From Leptasterias polaris (taxonomy: Eukaryota > Echinodermata > Asteroidea > Forcipulatida > Asteriidae): a stretch of 64,000 nt of DNA. Of this stretch, positions 10,691-22,643 are shown one piece after another. Within the stretch, counting starts at the first letter, position 1. Every line of letters begins with the position of its first letter. Below the pieces are notes generated by a model. The model was not told the origin of the DNA. It worked only from the letters and a program-made list of their open reading frames with translations, and did not search any database. The stretch covers positions 3,372,001 to 3,436,000 of the forward strand of contig JAZGTN010000027.1 of NCBI GenBank assembly GCA_037783415.1. Direction: 5' to 3'. Both the position numbers and the translations under genes were made by a program.

Positions 10691-11539
10691 CAAAACTTGT
10701 GCACAACGATAGTTTAACTTACGCATAACTCGCGGAGCGTATCGCCGACGATCACGTGTCGTACCCTATAAAAAGGCTGCCGCTCGACGATTCCAATCAT
10801 AACTGCACTAGACATCGCAGTATCAACATCACGTCATTCCGAAGAAAACTTCAAAGAACGCTGCAAAACACGCCATTATACGGTAGCTGTAATTGTTAGA
10901 AACACAGTAAGGTCCAATAAAGTTCTCTGGCTGGTTGTCCGGAACACGTTAAAACGTCTACATACGTCAATAATTGCGTTGGAGATAAATTCGACATAGG
11001 TTCAAAGCACGTTACTCTTAGGTTAGAAATAAGTTTTGGGTACGCTAGACATTATTTCGACGTATGTAAGTAACGTGTGTTAACGTGTGTCAACGATCGC
11101 ATCAAGCTTTTACACAATTTTCGACGTTTGGCGGCGTCCGCCATACGTCGAAAATGTTTGTGCATGCACAACAAATTTCGACGACCTCGCCTTACTACAA
11201 CGTATACCTGCGTGATTCAGCGTGCTCTTAACTTATACAAAACTTACCCATAACTTATTCGACGAACGCCAGCGTATTCGCCACATTTTTCATACGTCGG
11301 CATACGCTGGCTAAAACGTCAAGGTGTGACAGGGCCTCAGTGATTAGGAGCAGAGACGGCCCCTGGTGACGTACAGTTGATTTTGGTCGACAGCCCAAAT
11401 CAGTTAAGTGTAGCTCTCATGATTTGGGTCGACAGCCCAAATCATTTCATACAACCAAAATGAAATTTTAACCTGACTTTAAAATATTCAAGCTTGTTTC
11501 TCCACTCAACAGTGGCTATCAAGTGTCAGATGATAGTAA
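10691..11539. other. TATA box and polyA-signal pair without an ORF
   Basis: A TATA element (tataaaaagg, from 10768) is followed about 150 bp later by aataaa (10916-10921), the spacing expected in an LTR or a short non-coding transcript. No ORF lies between. At 11385-11440 two hairpins atttgggtcgaca-gcccaaat repeat. Nothing else was recognised, and whether the TATA box is used is unknown. Confidence 0.3.
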
Positions 11540-11713
11540 TAGACCTTATGCATTGACTTCACCAAGGCGCCATCTTAGAGGTAAAACTGATGACGAAACA
11601 GTGGAAACGCGCTGATTTGTACGCGCGGCGCACAGGACTGACCAATGAACATCTTCCTTTTGACCTCTAGGCGAGGGCGCCCTACTCAAATGACGTCATA
11701 TGCATAAGGTCTA
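11540..11713. mobile_element. MITE, 174 bp, with TIRs
   Basis: The ends are inverted: tagaccttatgcat at the left and atgcataaggtcta at the right. Inner parts of both arms contain ggcgccatct or ggcgccct and tagaggt. There is no coding potential. It abuts the next MITE directly. Confidence 0.65.
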
Positions 11714-11941
11714 TAGATAGTTCCCAGTAGACGCCATCTTTACGGGCAAATCGCATTTTGGCTTGCAGGCGCGTCAAGCGCTCAAATTATTAACGCAGGC
11801 GCGTCGTTCACTAACCAATCGTGCAGTGAGTTTTGTGAAATGTGCGCGTGCTGCACGCCGTTCTCACGCGTAACGCATGACTGTGTGTTCCAAATTGCCC
11901 GTAAAGATGGCCGACTTACGTCATACTGCAACCTATCTATT
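11712..11941. mobile_element. MITE, 230 bp, copy 1
   Basis: The outer 40 bp of each end are imperfect inverted repeats: tatagatag...gccatctttacgggcaa at the left, and ttgcccgtaaagatggc...cctatctat at the right. A second, nearly identical copy is at 15333-15562. There is no coding potential. Confidence 0.75.
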
Positions 11942-12850
11942 GTTTGAAATGTTTTTGATTGATTTGGTTGACCCTTGAGATCGTCAATCTTGTTTATACT
12001 TACAAAATCGATAAGCAGTTTCATCAATACCAGGATCATTAGGAGAAAAGATCACAGTTATGGATTGTGTATAATAAATTCGTATCTCCATGTTGGCTGT
12101 GAACTCTAGTCGTATTGGTGACGTCATCGGCTTCTGAAGCGCCATTTTCAGAAACCGATGCGTATTTTGAGCGCAGAGTGAAGTTCCCTCAAATGTTGTT
12201 CCTGAAAATTATGTAAATTAAAGACCTGATAATCGAGAAATTAGCAAAAAAGTAATAATACATCGCTGTGTGGAAAGTTTGGAATATTAATTTTCCCAGT
12301 CGTCTCAGTTTCATTTGATATACCATCCAACCAACCAGTGAACTTTCATCCAAATCGGTCTGATGGTAGAGAAGACAACGCGTACGTCCACAACTGCCTT
12401 ACATCGTTTGGTTTGGGGTGTCTCAGATTGCTATTTTTGTGACTCTTTCAGCAATTTAGAATATTTCTCTGCACAAATTGGTGTTTGTGTGAAATTTACA
12501 AGCACTTAATTTTCGTTTTTCTTTGACAGTTACTAATCTTGTGCCTTAACGTAGTTTAAATTAAACATTACTTGGTTTAAATGTTGGGGTAAAAGTGCGG
12601 GTCATAATTGACAAGGATATGAGTCCGTCCTATGGGCCAAACTCATACCTGGGTCAGCATGACCCATTTTGGGGTCAAAATGTACATAACATAGTGTGGT
12701 CAAGATAATTAAAAATAAGCAACCGGGGAAAAAACGTGATTGTGAAATATTTATGTACTGAATTCTGAGCTAGCAATCATCAAGGCGTTGCAAATTGTGT
12801 TTATTCTTGAACACTAAACAACATTTAGAGGCATTTTCATTGTAAATTTC
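11942..12850. other. No feature recognised
   Basis: Only short motifs were seen: gggtcataattgac and tgggtcagcatgaccca near 12600-12680, which resemble a hairpin repeat also found at 31850 and 37980. Confidence 0.4.
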
Positions 12851-12852
12851 AT

Positions 12853-13340
12853 TAAATGCAGGAAACTGTATGCTCTTCTTAATCTTAACACATCAGGGTT
12901 TGCCCAATTCGTGTCATTGGATGTTGAATGAATTTCCCAAAAAATATTACAACAATTCAAGTAAACAAATTTAATTAACATTCAACCGCACAAATCTTAC
13001 TCAGTTGTAACAGTTTTGTTTTGTTAAACAATGAGTGCCTGCTTTCGAGTCCAGGACTTTTCAATTTTAATAAAGAAAACGTAAATTTAACTTCCAGGGC
13101 CAAAGTAAACAATAGATTGTGTGCATCCTTCTAGTTGTATGGATTTTACTGTTTTTTTGCATCATCGTTTCAGTCAATCATTGAAAACCGTCTGTCTCTT
13201 TTAGCTTTATGGTTGTCTATTTCCAACCTCTGAACAAGATTCCTGAAACGCCACCGCCATCTCCATCGCCAATGTCATCGTCGTCGTCGTCGTCGTCGTC
13301 GTCAATGCCAATGTCATTGTCGTTATCACCGTTATTGTTA
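12853..13340. repeat. Left arm of a 3.6-kb inverted repeat
   Basis: This arm matches the reverse complement of about 16060-16486. It starts with cattaaatgcaggaaactgt and includes gcatcatcgtttcagtcaat and acaatagattgtgtgcatc. Its inner end is a (cgt)n microsatellite at 13274-13304, mirrored by gacgacgacgac near 16096 in the right arm. Confidence 0.85.
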
Positions 13341-13612
13341 TTGTCGTTGTTACTATTGTTATGTAAAACGATAAATTATTAATTTAAAATCTTTAAAAAA
13401 AGATATAACCATAATGGAAAGAAAACGATAATAAGATAAAGGACAATGTTTCTCCTCACAATAGACCGTGTGCCATAGAAATCAAACCAGGAACGCCGAG
13501 TGCATGAAAGCGGCCATATCCTGGTTTGATTTATATGGCACACGCACACGCACACGCTCACAGACGCCATGTTGTGGGTATTTGCAAGGTACAACGTCTA
13601 TTCGTGTTTTAC

Positions 13613-13985
13613 CTTCAGTTTGTAATTCTTCATCTCCATAGTGACGACACCCAGCGGAGTGCTGTATTTCCAATTCTTTTACGGAGTAGTTGGCTGTTTT
13701 GAGATGACAGACTGTGTCATTGCAGAAGTTGAACGACTTGCAGAAATCATCTTGCAGACAATATGTTGCACACACCACGTCTGAACTTGCTTTTCTCACC
13801 TGGTAGATTGTATCTTTGAGTGCATGGTCTTGCATAGGGCTAGGATAGAATGCAAGTATGTTTCCTTGATGCATTTGGTAGTCACGCGATGCAGGTTGAC
13901 ACGCCCCGTTTACAACATCAGAAGAAACAACCATCAGGACTATTTGTGTTAACAGGGAGGAAAGAGTACTCGCGATGACAGTCAT
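13613..13985 (-). CDS. Secreted PAN/apple-domain protein, first coding exon
   Basis: The ATG at 13985 opens a frame with a clear signal peptide: hydrophobic residues about 5-26, then VNGA before the first Cys. A PAN/apple-like module follows with VVCATYCLQDDFCKSFNFC, NDTVCHLK and AGCRHYG, the cysteine spacing of such modules in marine invertebrate secreted proteins. PAN modules bind proteins or sugars outside the cell. A consensus donor (ctgaag then gtaaaa) ends the exon at 13613. Beyond it the frame runs into a cacacg-repeat and a stop, consistent with intron. No downstream exon could be recognised, and the gene is flanked by a long inverted repeat, so it may be an incomplete or mobilised copy. 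Confidence 0.6.
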
Positions 13986-15332
13986 AATGCAGTCGCAACC
14001 CTAATCTGCAACAGACAAAAAAACAGCACCTTTTTTAATTAAAAAGTCCATGTGAAAACTATGGTGTTCAATATCTGCCACCTCGTGCCTAGCGTTGACC
14101 AAGGCGATGGAGTTTAATTTTTCGTTTTTTCTTCTTTTTTTGTAGGCCTAGTTTGTTTTCCATTTGCGCTATTGCGCTATTGCGCTACTAGTCCAGATTC
14201 TGGACGTTCTTTATTAATAGCTCTCCCGATCACACGGAAACCCTCCGCGTTGAGGGCGCTTTGCCCACCAATTCAGAGACCCGGCAAAAAATATTGCCAC
14301 AAAACGCGTACGCCGACTCGACATGACTGTTGTTATTACAGTATTTCCGACCAAAGATCGTGGCAACGATCTTTGATGATGGCCGACTAAATTTAATATC
14401 CTCCATCGCATACTGTCGCCACTTATTTTGTATGTTTTACATTTCTTGTTTATTTCTGAGCATTTATTTAATTCAAAAAATATTAATGACTGATCTTTTA
14501 TTTTTTGTTTTGTTTCTTGTTCAGTTGAAGCAAAATAAAATATACTTTATCAAAACAATAACTGAAAGATTTAGAATAGAGAATATCAACTTTACGATCG
14601 ATCGATTTGCAAACTATCGTGACGTAGCGTAAGATACGTGATTGACATGTTCTTCTAGAGTAGGCGTGTCTTATTCTCCCCGTAATTTTTCGGGGAGAAT
14701 GGCAAATGCGACTGGACCGTTTTCTGGGGCTCATCATCTGGACTGTATTTTCACGTTGAGGGCGTAGTTGGAAAAGCTTTCTCTGCCCGGGGCGCACCAC
14801 ACCAAATAAGCCAGAATTCATGCGCCAAGCTACATATCATAATTTGTAAACCCACAACTTATTTTTAATTACAACGTTTTGGGGGTCATGCAATTAATAG
14901 ATTGTGTAAATATAAGAATCTATCACAACCTAGGGGTTCGGTGCTTCAACTTTTGAGGAGACTGGATAAATTTAGGCGTTAAAGTTGGCCCTATTTGACC
15001 GGGAAAGTGGAGAAGTGCTTCACGAAAACAGGCAGCAAGTCGGTTTTGGAAAAAAACCAAAACATTTCGTGTTTTTTTTCTTCTGGGGTAGTTAGCAAAA
15101 ATTCCAAACAGCTGACCTGCCAAAAATTGAAAAGAATTCTGAAGTTCAGTCGTCCGAAAATATGTTTGATTGGTTTTCAAGAGGCTGAGAGACTTACACG
15201 ATTTGTTGAGTATTTTTGAATATTTATCATTTAGCATTGGTTCCTATGGGAGTTTATTTAGTGTGGTGCACCTCCCGCTGCTCTGAGCGCCGCGCGCGGG
15301 GGAGCTATACGAAAACGGTCCACACGCTGGAC
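13986..15332. other. Upstream region of the PAN exon, no further gene
   Basis: Positions 14090-14190 (cgttgaccaaggcgatggag, and a gcgctattgc run) resemble 25420-25505, so this is part of a dispersed segment. A perfect 10-bp hairpin with an 8-nt loop lies at 14673-14700 (attctccccg). No coding region was recognised. Confidence 0.4.
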
Positions 15333-15562
15333 TATAGATAGTTCCCAGTAGACGCCATCTTTACGGGCAAATCGCATTTTGGCTTGCAGGCGCGTCAAGC
15401 GCTCAAATTATTAACGCAGCCGCGTCATTCACTAACCAATCATGCAATGAGTTTGGTGAAATGTGCGCGTGCTGCACGCCGTTCTCACGCGTAACGCATG
15501 ACTGTGTGTTCCAAATTGCCCGTAAAGTTGGCCGACTTACGTCATACTGCAACCTATCTATT
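15333..15562. mobile_element. MITE, 230 bp, copy 2
   Basis: Nearly identical to 11712-11941, in the same orientation, with the same imperfect ~40-bp terminal inverted repeats. The high identity suggests recent activity. Confidence 0.75.
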
Positions 15563-16059
15563 GCGCTACCCGCCCGAGCTCTGAATCAACGAGTCTCTGA
15601 ATCAACGCCTTGTCGGTTCTGTTTTGAGCTAGCCAGGGTCGATACTATAATGCGTGCGGAATGTTCCCATTGGACAGTGGCGGAAGTCATGTTTACTAAT
15701 ATGATTGGGGCGGGGGGGAGTTGGGGGAGGGTGTTGCGCAATCATTTGCTATCGCGGTTTTTAAAGTATGCTCCTTTTTTTAAAGAGATGCGTACCGTTA
15801 ACAAAGAAACATTAAGAAAAAACACGTTGAAATGCTCTCTCTATCAGCACTAACAAATAGGGCATATAGGTTTTACGAGCATTTAAATTACTAAAGCAGT
15901 TAGCAACGCAAAAGAAATTATTTACAAAATGTTCTCTAGTGTAAAGATTAAGTGTTTACTACGTTTGAACATAAGATAAAATGGATTCGTCTAAGCAGTC
16001 TCAACGGCCACCGTGTGTTGTTCATTATCATAATATCAGTAATGTAACAACGACAATAA
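15563..16059. repeat. Dispersed gene-like segment, copy 1
   Basis: 15590-15800 and 15800-16015 match 25610-25830 and 27400-27620. Shared words include gttctgttttgagctagcca, ggcggaagtcatgtttacta, ctatcagcactaaca and agtctcaacggccac. Both copies contain a short frame starting MDSS-QS (15981 here, 27583 in copy 2). No domain was recognised. Confidence 0.6.
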
Positions 16060-16486
16060 CATTGACGGTGATGACGACAATGATATTGGCATTGACGACG
16101 ACGACGACAATGATTGGCGACGGAGATGGTGAGGGTGGTGGCGGTGGCGGTGCCGTTAGTAGGAATCTTGTTCAGAGGTTAGAAAAAGACAACTGTACGT
16201 TTGAATATAGCTAAAAGAGACTGACGGTTTTCAATGATTGACTGAAACGATGATGCAAAAAACAGTAAATGCTTACAACTATCCAGATGCACACAATCTA
16301 TTGTTTGCTTTGGCCCTGTATAAGTTAAATTTATGTTTTTTCTTTCTAAAAATTGAAAAGTCCTGAACTCGAAAGCAGGCCTTCATTTTTTATTTATTTT
16401 TTAAAATTTATTCGACATCCATTGACACGAATTGAGCATATCCGATGTGTTAAGATTAATAAGAGCATACAGTTTCCTGCATTTAA
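16060..16486. repeat. Right arm of the 3.6-kb inverted repeat
   Basis: Reverse complement of the left arm at 12853-13340, roughly 85-90 percent alike by eye. It ends in cctgcatttaatg. The two arms enclose 2.7 kb with the PAN exon and a MITE. Confidence 0.85.
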
Positions 16487-16488
16487 TG

Positions 16489-17218
16489 TTTGAGCGTATT
16501 GAATCTATATAGTGAATCTTTTGCTCACTTCTGAAGACCCTGTCTGACTTCAGTATATGGATAACTGAGGTAGTGCTGATAGTCTAACATTGACCACTCA
16601 GCTAAAATTGAATGACTGTACTGAATATGAATCCTGAATCTCTTGCTCACCACTGTAGACTCCGACTTTCATGTACGCAAGCATGGAGGAAGGTGCGAGT
16701 GAATAAAAAAAGACGCCGCTATAGTAGTCTAACTTGAAGTAAATTTTTTCCGAAACTATAACTTATTTAATTAGTATATTACTGCTCAGCCAAAAATTAT
16801 TTAAGTAACGACGGTGACGGCCTGAGGCCGGTTTCAATTATTTTTTGGCAAATTGTTCCCTAACAAGGGGAATCGTTGTAACTGTGTTCAGCCATGCGTA
16901 TCGTTGTGGGGTGTGTGAGAGCGGAAGTTTTGTTAAGTGACGTATTCTTGGCAATAGCTTCAAGGTTGGGCTCTGTTTCCTCCGATTTCTTGAATAGAGG
17001 GGGATGGTTGAAACGTGACTTAACAGGCTGTTGTGTTGCCCTGGGTATCACACGTTGAAATTTTATGACAACAATTTATTTTATTATTTGGAAAAGGTGC
17101 AGGCGCGAACGTGACTTTCAGAAGCATAATATTGTTCTTTTTTATTCAATAATTTAATAAGCAGAAACGATGGTAGCAGAATCGAATTAGCGAATGCTTG
17201 ACTTCACATCAAACCAAT
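16489..17218. repeat. ~730-bp dispersed repeat, copy 1
   Basis: Matches 39830-40548 in the same orientation over almost its whole length, from tgagcgtattgaatct to cacatcaaaccaa. It contains gaccctgtctgacttcagta, agtaacgacggtgacggcc and a 60-70 codon frame that is not recognisable as protein. Copy 1 begins immediately at the outer end of the inverted-repeat arm. Confidence 0.85.
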
Positions 17219-17352
17219 CCGCCCTTCTATTATCTAGGCTTACCTGTAATTATTTCGACGACTCGTTTTTCACGCAGTCAAGGGCGGTATAGTTTCGGAA
17301 GGAATTTACCGAATCGCAAAGAGTGGCTTGCAGTGGCACCGATCAGATAGAT

Positions 17353-17435
17353 AGGTGTTCGTGCAATATGAGCACGAACACCTCTTGTTTTTGTTCCTTT
17401 TTTTAGGTGTTCGTGCAATTTGTGCACGAACACCT
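17353..17435. repeat. Two 31-bp hairpins with aggtgttcgtgc arms
   Basis: Hairpins at 17353-17383 and 17405-17435 have 12-bp arms aggtgttcgtgc and gcacgaacacct around a 7-nt loop. The same arms form a five-copy array at 30951-31194, and half of the hairpin forms part of the Helitron-like 3' ends. Confidence 0.85.
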
Positions 17436-17440
17436 CTTGA

Positions 17441-19881
17441 TATTGTTCCTTTTTTTTCTTCTTCAGAATCTTCTTCCGCTCAACTCTTCTCTGTTGTTTA
17501 ACTCAAAATTGAAATTTAGTTGAACCTTGAATCTTGGCATTGTTTGAACCATAACATGAGGACGGCACGCAAAGAATTACGTCATGATGACGTCATCAGG
17601 TGTCGAATTACAAGGTTTTTAAAGTTGAAAAGAGATCATTTGCTTTTGGCTGTATCTCACTGAATATGAAAGCTTTGATGTTCATACTTGGGCATCGGAT
17701 AGATCAAGACTGGGGCAACATTTAAAAGGTTAACGGCAAAATCGTGTGACCTTAACTTCCGGGTCGTTACCCTGGGTCGAAGTTCGCCTTCATTTTTGTC
17801 CCTTCAAAAACAACTTTCGAGCTTATCTACGCAATAACTGAAGATTGGGATTGAATTCAACACTGAAACTCATCAGATAGCTGGACCTTGATATCAAGAT
17901 GACACACACTTGAAGATGTCATGATGACGTCATCGGGTATCAAATTACATTAAATTAAATTTTAATATTTGAAAAATCATAACTCGAAAACCACTGAATG
18001 GATTTGTACAATCTACACATCATCGAATAGTTCATTAAGAGTTTGACAAATGCTACACAGAACCTTCACAACATTTGAACTGACTTCCGGCTCAAACCGG
18101 AAGTTGAAAATGTTAAAATATCGTATCGTATTCATATCTTTAAAACTACTGATCATTTTAGCATAATTTGTGTATCAGGGTGTAGACCGTTAAGCCTGCT
18201 CAAACTTTTACACAGAGTTGACAACATTTTTACCTTTACATCTGGTCGAAAAAGGACAATAACACGCACCTATCAGTTGACCCTCATTGACGACGCACGA
18301 TAGCGTATTAACGTGTAAACAACCTTGCTCCGGCCACTCAAAATTTAAATTATGTTTCTCAAGTGTATTCTCTTAGAAGAAGGTTCATTTAGGAATATGT
18401 TTCGCATTGCATCCCAGAGGTGGTCCATCTACTATTTTAAAAATTCATAACTGCTGAACCACACATTGGATTTTAACAATTTATACATCATTTTCAAGGT
18501 CGAATAAACTAATCATGCTGTACATAATTCGAAAACTATGACACGGTCGGTACACAGAATACCACCCCATTTGACCTTGACTTTCGGTTGAAACAGAAAG
18601 CTATGATGTTCATAGTTTAGCATCTGATAGACCAAGACTGGGGCAACATTTGAAAAGTTAACGCAAAAATCGTACGACCTTTACTTCCGGGTCGTTATCT
18701 TGGTCGAAGTTCGCCATCGTTTTTCCCCTTCAAAAATCAACTTTCGAACTTATCTACGGAATAACTCAAGATTGAGATTGAATTGAACATTGAAACTCAT
18801 CAGATAGTTGAACCTCAGTATGAAGACAACACATACCTAATGATGCCATGATGACGTCATCGGGCATTGAATTACAATAAACCAAAACTTAATATTTGTA
18901 AAAAATCATAACTCATGAACCATAAATCGGATACGCTACACTAAACCTTATAACAATTGACCTAAACTTCCAGTTCAAATCGGAAGTTGAAACTTTCATA
19001 ATATATTATCGTATTCATATCTTTAAAACTACTGATCATTTCGGCATAATTTTTGTATCTGGTTGTAGAACGTTAATCCCTCTCAAAGTTTTGCACAGAA
19101 ATAATATCATTTTGACGTTTACTCCTGGTCGAAAAGGGACGATAAATCGCACGTATCAGTTATGAGGGTCAACCGCCTGATGTACACGTGCATCGCAGGT
19201 GCGGTTTTGTTGACGTCCAATGTTAAATGCACGTACGATTAATTTGCACGTAAATGTATTTGTGCTGTGGGGACCATGCTGGAAGACATTTCGCATCCAT
19301 CGGTGTTAGAACTAAAATTGCACCCCCGCGGATAATCCAACTAATATTTGAAAAATTCGTAACTCCTGAAGCACACATTGGATTTTAACAATTCATACAT
19401 CATCTGAAAGGTCTGAATAGACTTATCACGTGCTACACAATAGCCGACCCCATTTGACCTTCACTTCCGGTTAAAGTTGGAAGTTGATATTAAAGGTTTC
19501 AAAAATCATAAATTCTGAACCACTTAAATGACTTCGAAGACTTCACCAACGCTACCAAGTGTGACCTCATTTGACATTAGTTTCCGGTCCAAAACGGAAG
19601 TTGAACTTTTATATTTGAAAAAAATCATAACTTCTGAACCACATAGGATGTTTACAATCTAAAAGGTCTTTATAAACCAATCACGTGCTACACAAAATGT
19701 GAGTCCTATTTGACCTTGACTTCCGTTCAAAACCGGAAGTTGATGTTTAATTTTTGAAAAATTCATAACTCCTGACCCAGGCATTGGATTAATAATGTCG
19801 TTACCTATTCATTAAATCACTCAATCAATCACTCAACACGAACACCTTGTTTTTGTCACATGACAAAAACTGAATGACTAG
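17441..19881 (+). mobile_element. Helitron-like non-autonomous element, copy A
   Basis: The 3' end has the Helitron signature: a 10-bp-arm hairpin (gtttttgtca-ca-tgacaaaaac, 19849-19870), then tgaatga, then CTAG (19878-19881) followed by T. The body holds several diverged subrepeats containing acttccggtt-aaaccggaagt and aaaatcataactcctgaacca, and a recurring 'gatgacgtcatcgggtatc'. No Rep/helicase ORF is present, so movement would need enzymes from a relative. The 5' edge, near a ttcttc-rich stretch, is approximate. Confidence 0.65.
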
Positions 19882-21679
19882 TTTTCTTCTCCTTCTTCTT
19901 CTTCTTCTTCTTCCACGCAACTCTTCTCTGGAACATAACTCAATATTGATATTGAATTGAACCTTGAAACTCATCAGATAAATGAACCTCAACATGAAGA
20001 CGGCACAGTTGTCATTACGTCATGTTGACGTCATCAGGTGTCGAATTACAAGGTTTTTTGAGTTGAAAAATGACATTTGCTTTTTGCTGTATCTCTCTGA
20101 ATATAAAACGTATGATATTCATAGTTTGGCATCTGATAGAACAAGACTGGGGCAACATTTGAAAAGTTAACGCCAAAATCGTATGACTTTTTCTTCTGGT
20201 CGTACTGGAAGGTCAAAGTTTGCATTTGTGTTTTTCTTTAAAAAAACGTTTTTGGAGTTATCTGCAGCATAACTCCTGATTGGAATTGAATTAAGCATCG
20301 AAACTCATCAGACAACCGTACCTTAATATCAAGACGACACCCACTTGATGATGTCATGATGACGTCATCGGGTATCAAATTACATTAAATCAAAGTTGAA
20401 TACTTGAAAAAATCATAACGCTTGAGCCACAGCGTGGATTTTTACAATCTACACATCATCGGATAGGTCGTTACAAGTTTTACAAACGCTAAACAGGACA
20501 CAACCTCTTGACCTTCACTTCCGGTTCAAATCGGAAGTTGAAAATTTCATAATATCTTATCTTATTCATATCTTTAAAACTACTGATCATTTTAGCATAA
20601 TGTTTGTATCATGATGTAGGCCGTTAAACCAGCTCAAACTTTTGCATAGAAATAACAACATCTTGAACTTTACAATACATCTAGTCGAAAAAGGACGATA
20701 AATCGCATGTACAATTTGACCTGCATTGACGAAAGCGTTTTAACACACACTAAACCTACGGTGCACGTGGGGCTCCACGTGTACTGGTACTGAATAGGTA
20801 CTAGTCTTTGCCCAAGACGTCAGAGATCGATAGTGGCTAGTGTATTGCGCTTGGTTACAACTCGTTATAGCGCGCCCTCTTATGGCTTGAATTAACCAAT
20901 GTGACTAGAAATGAGATCTAGTCAAGTTAGTATCTGTTGACTGTCATTGACGGTCAATGAGGGTCAACCTCCTGTACGCGTGCATCGCACGTGCCTTTTT
21001 CCCTGACGTCCTTTGTTAAATGCACGTGTAATTATTTTGCATGTAAATGTATTTGTGCTGTGGGGGACCATGCTGGAATACATTTCGCATCCATCGGTGT
21101 TAGAAATTATATTGCACCCCAGCGGATAATCCATCTAATATTGGATAAAATTCGTAATTCCTGAACCACACATTGGATTTTAACAGTTCATACATCATCT
21201 GAAAGGTCTGAACAGACTTATCACGTGTTACACAATATACGACACCGTTTGACCTTGACTTCCGGTTAAAGTTGGAAATTGGTATTTAATGTCTCAAAAA
21301 TCACAAATTCTGAACCATATGTTTGATTATATATGTCATAAGAAAGAACTCAGAAGACCCCACCCACGCTACCAAGTTTGACGTCATTTGTCATTGCCAT
21401 CCGGTTCAAAACGGAAGTTGAAACTTTACATTTGAAAAAATCATAACTCATAACAATTCATCCATCGTCTAAAAGGTCTTCAAAAACTAATCACGTGCTA
21501 CGCAAAATGTGACCCTTTTGACCTTGACTTCCGGTCCAAACCGGAAGTTTATGCTTACATTTTGAACAATTCATACCTCCTGAACCAGACATTGGATTGA
21601 TTAGGTATAATGTCGTTACCTATTAATATCACTCACCACGAACACCTTGTTTTTGTAATTAACAAAAACTGAATCCTAG
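19882..21679 (+). mobile_element. Helitron-like non-autonomous element, copy B
   Basis: Follows copy A head to tail. It starts with ttttcttctccttcttcttc and ends with the hairpin gtttttgt-aatta-acaaaaac and CTAG (21676-21679) before T. The internal subrepeats align with those of copy A. At about 20750-20930 it has extra sequence with gtgcacgtggggctccacgtg not seen in the other copies. No ORF of note. Confidence 0.65.
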
Positions 21680-21845
21680 TTTATTTTTCTTCTCCATCTT
21701 CTTCCGGAGAACTCTTCTCTACATCATAACTCAAGATTGAAACTGAATTGAACCTTGAAACTCTTCAGACAATTGAACCTCAATAAGAAGATGGCACAGT
21801 TGTCATGATGTCATGATGACTTCATCAAATGTCGAATTACCTGTG
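21680..21845 (+). mobile_element. Helitron-like element, 5' fragment (copy C)
   Basis: Begins directly after the CTAG of copy B with the same tttcttctcc...ttcttccgg-gaactcttctct start, and is lost after about 165 bp. Confidence 0.55.
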
Positions 21846-22361
21846 TCTTAAGTGTCGGAACCTGTTATAAATTGCATTATAACTCCTTTTAAGGTTGTCC
21901 GGCGAAGTTTCTTTTTAATATAATTTCTACTTCTTTAGCATTCGCGAAAAGGGCAAGATGCTTTAATTCCCCTTAGTTTACTAGTCCAGAAAGTGTTATA
22001 TAACACCTCCATGGGGGAAGGGTAGAATTTGCTGTTCCCACGATATTCTGCTGACCACAGCATATTTGGCACATCCGGAACTACCCCAGGGACATTAAGA
22101 AAAGCCTGCCTGCATTCGTACCATTTTGCAAGTTATGTCTTAGTGTTATATTTTCGCACGTTGGCCACCATCCTTCCAAATTTGGTCGTCTTTGCTGACC
22201 ACGTAATTATTAAAAAATGTTAGTCCACTAGTATTTTTGTGATTGGTTGAAGCTCATTTAGGACATCATTGTTTTAAGACTTTGACCAATCAAATAGTTT
22301 AATTCTGTCCGAGTGCGTGACCAGCCGGGTTTTTAAACCCATGTTTCGCTCCTGGCTCCTC
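21846..22361. other. No gene recognised; promoter-like end
   Basis: Nothing recognised to 22200. Just before the exon-like repeat, 22235-22310 holds two CCAAT-type boxes (gtgattggttg and gaccaatcaaa). This could be a promoter for the exon-like block that follows; it is untested. Confidence 0.3.
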
Positions 22362-22505
22362 AGAAGCGAGAACGGCCTGAGATGCTAAGTCAGAAAAAGT
22401 GTCCCGCTACACACTTTGTCTTGACTTGATTGGAACGCGACGACTTTTCCCTAAAAGTGGTTCCTAAACTATTGCATCCCTTTTTCACGTGCTCTGTTGA
22501 TACAG
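22362..22505 (+). repeat. Exon-like 144-bp repeat, copy 1, with splice donor
   Basis: This block is nearly identical to 23799-23938. Copy 1 ends in gatacag followed by gtaagc, a full-consensus splice donor, so it could be a 5' untranslated exon. Copy 2 has the same gatacag joined to different sequence (atgtactagcc). No protein family was recognised. Confidence 0.6.
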
Positions 22506-22643
22506 GTAAGCTACTTTTCATGTTACTTTCTATGTATAAACTTATTCCTTAATTGTATTTGATTATTGATTGATTGATTGTTCAACAAGGTGGTTGAAAA
22601 CAAACTCAAGATGGATGAACAGTCCAATATGAGTTTCGGTGCA

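Noticed and set aside
13274..13304. (cgt)n run read as a coding poly-amino-acid tract
   Set aside because: It is a microsatellite in an inverted-repeat arm with no supported gene.
14173..14632. Overlapping 65-100 codon frames on both strands near 14.2-14.6 kb
   Set aside because: Composition follows the local AT bias and repeat words, both strands are equally open, and no domain or splice context was seen.
14673..14700. Rho-independent terminator-like hairpin
   Set aside because: The genome is eukaryotic and there is no adjacent bacterial-type gene.
17640..20170. Short frames within the Helitron-like copies
   Set aside because: They lie in tandem minisatellite units and are not conserved between copies.
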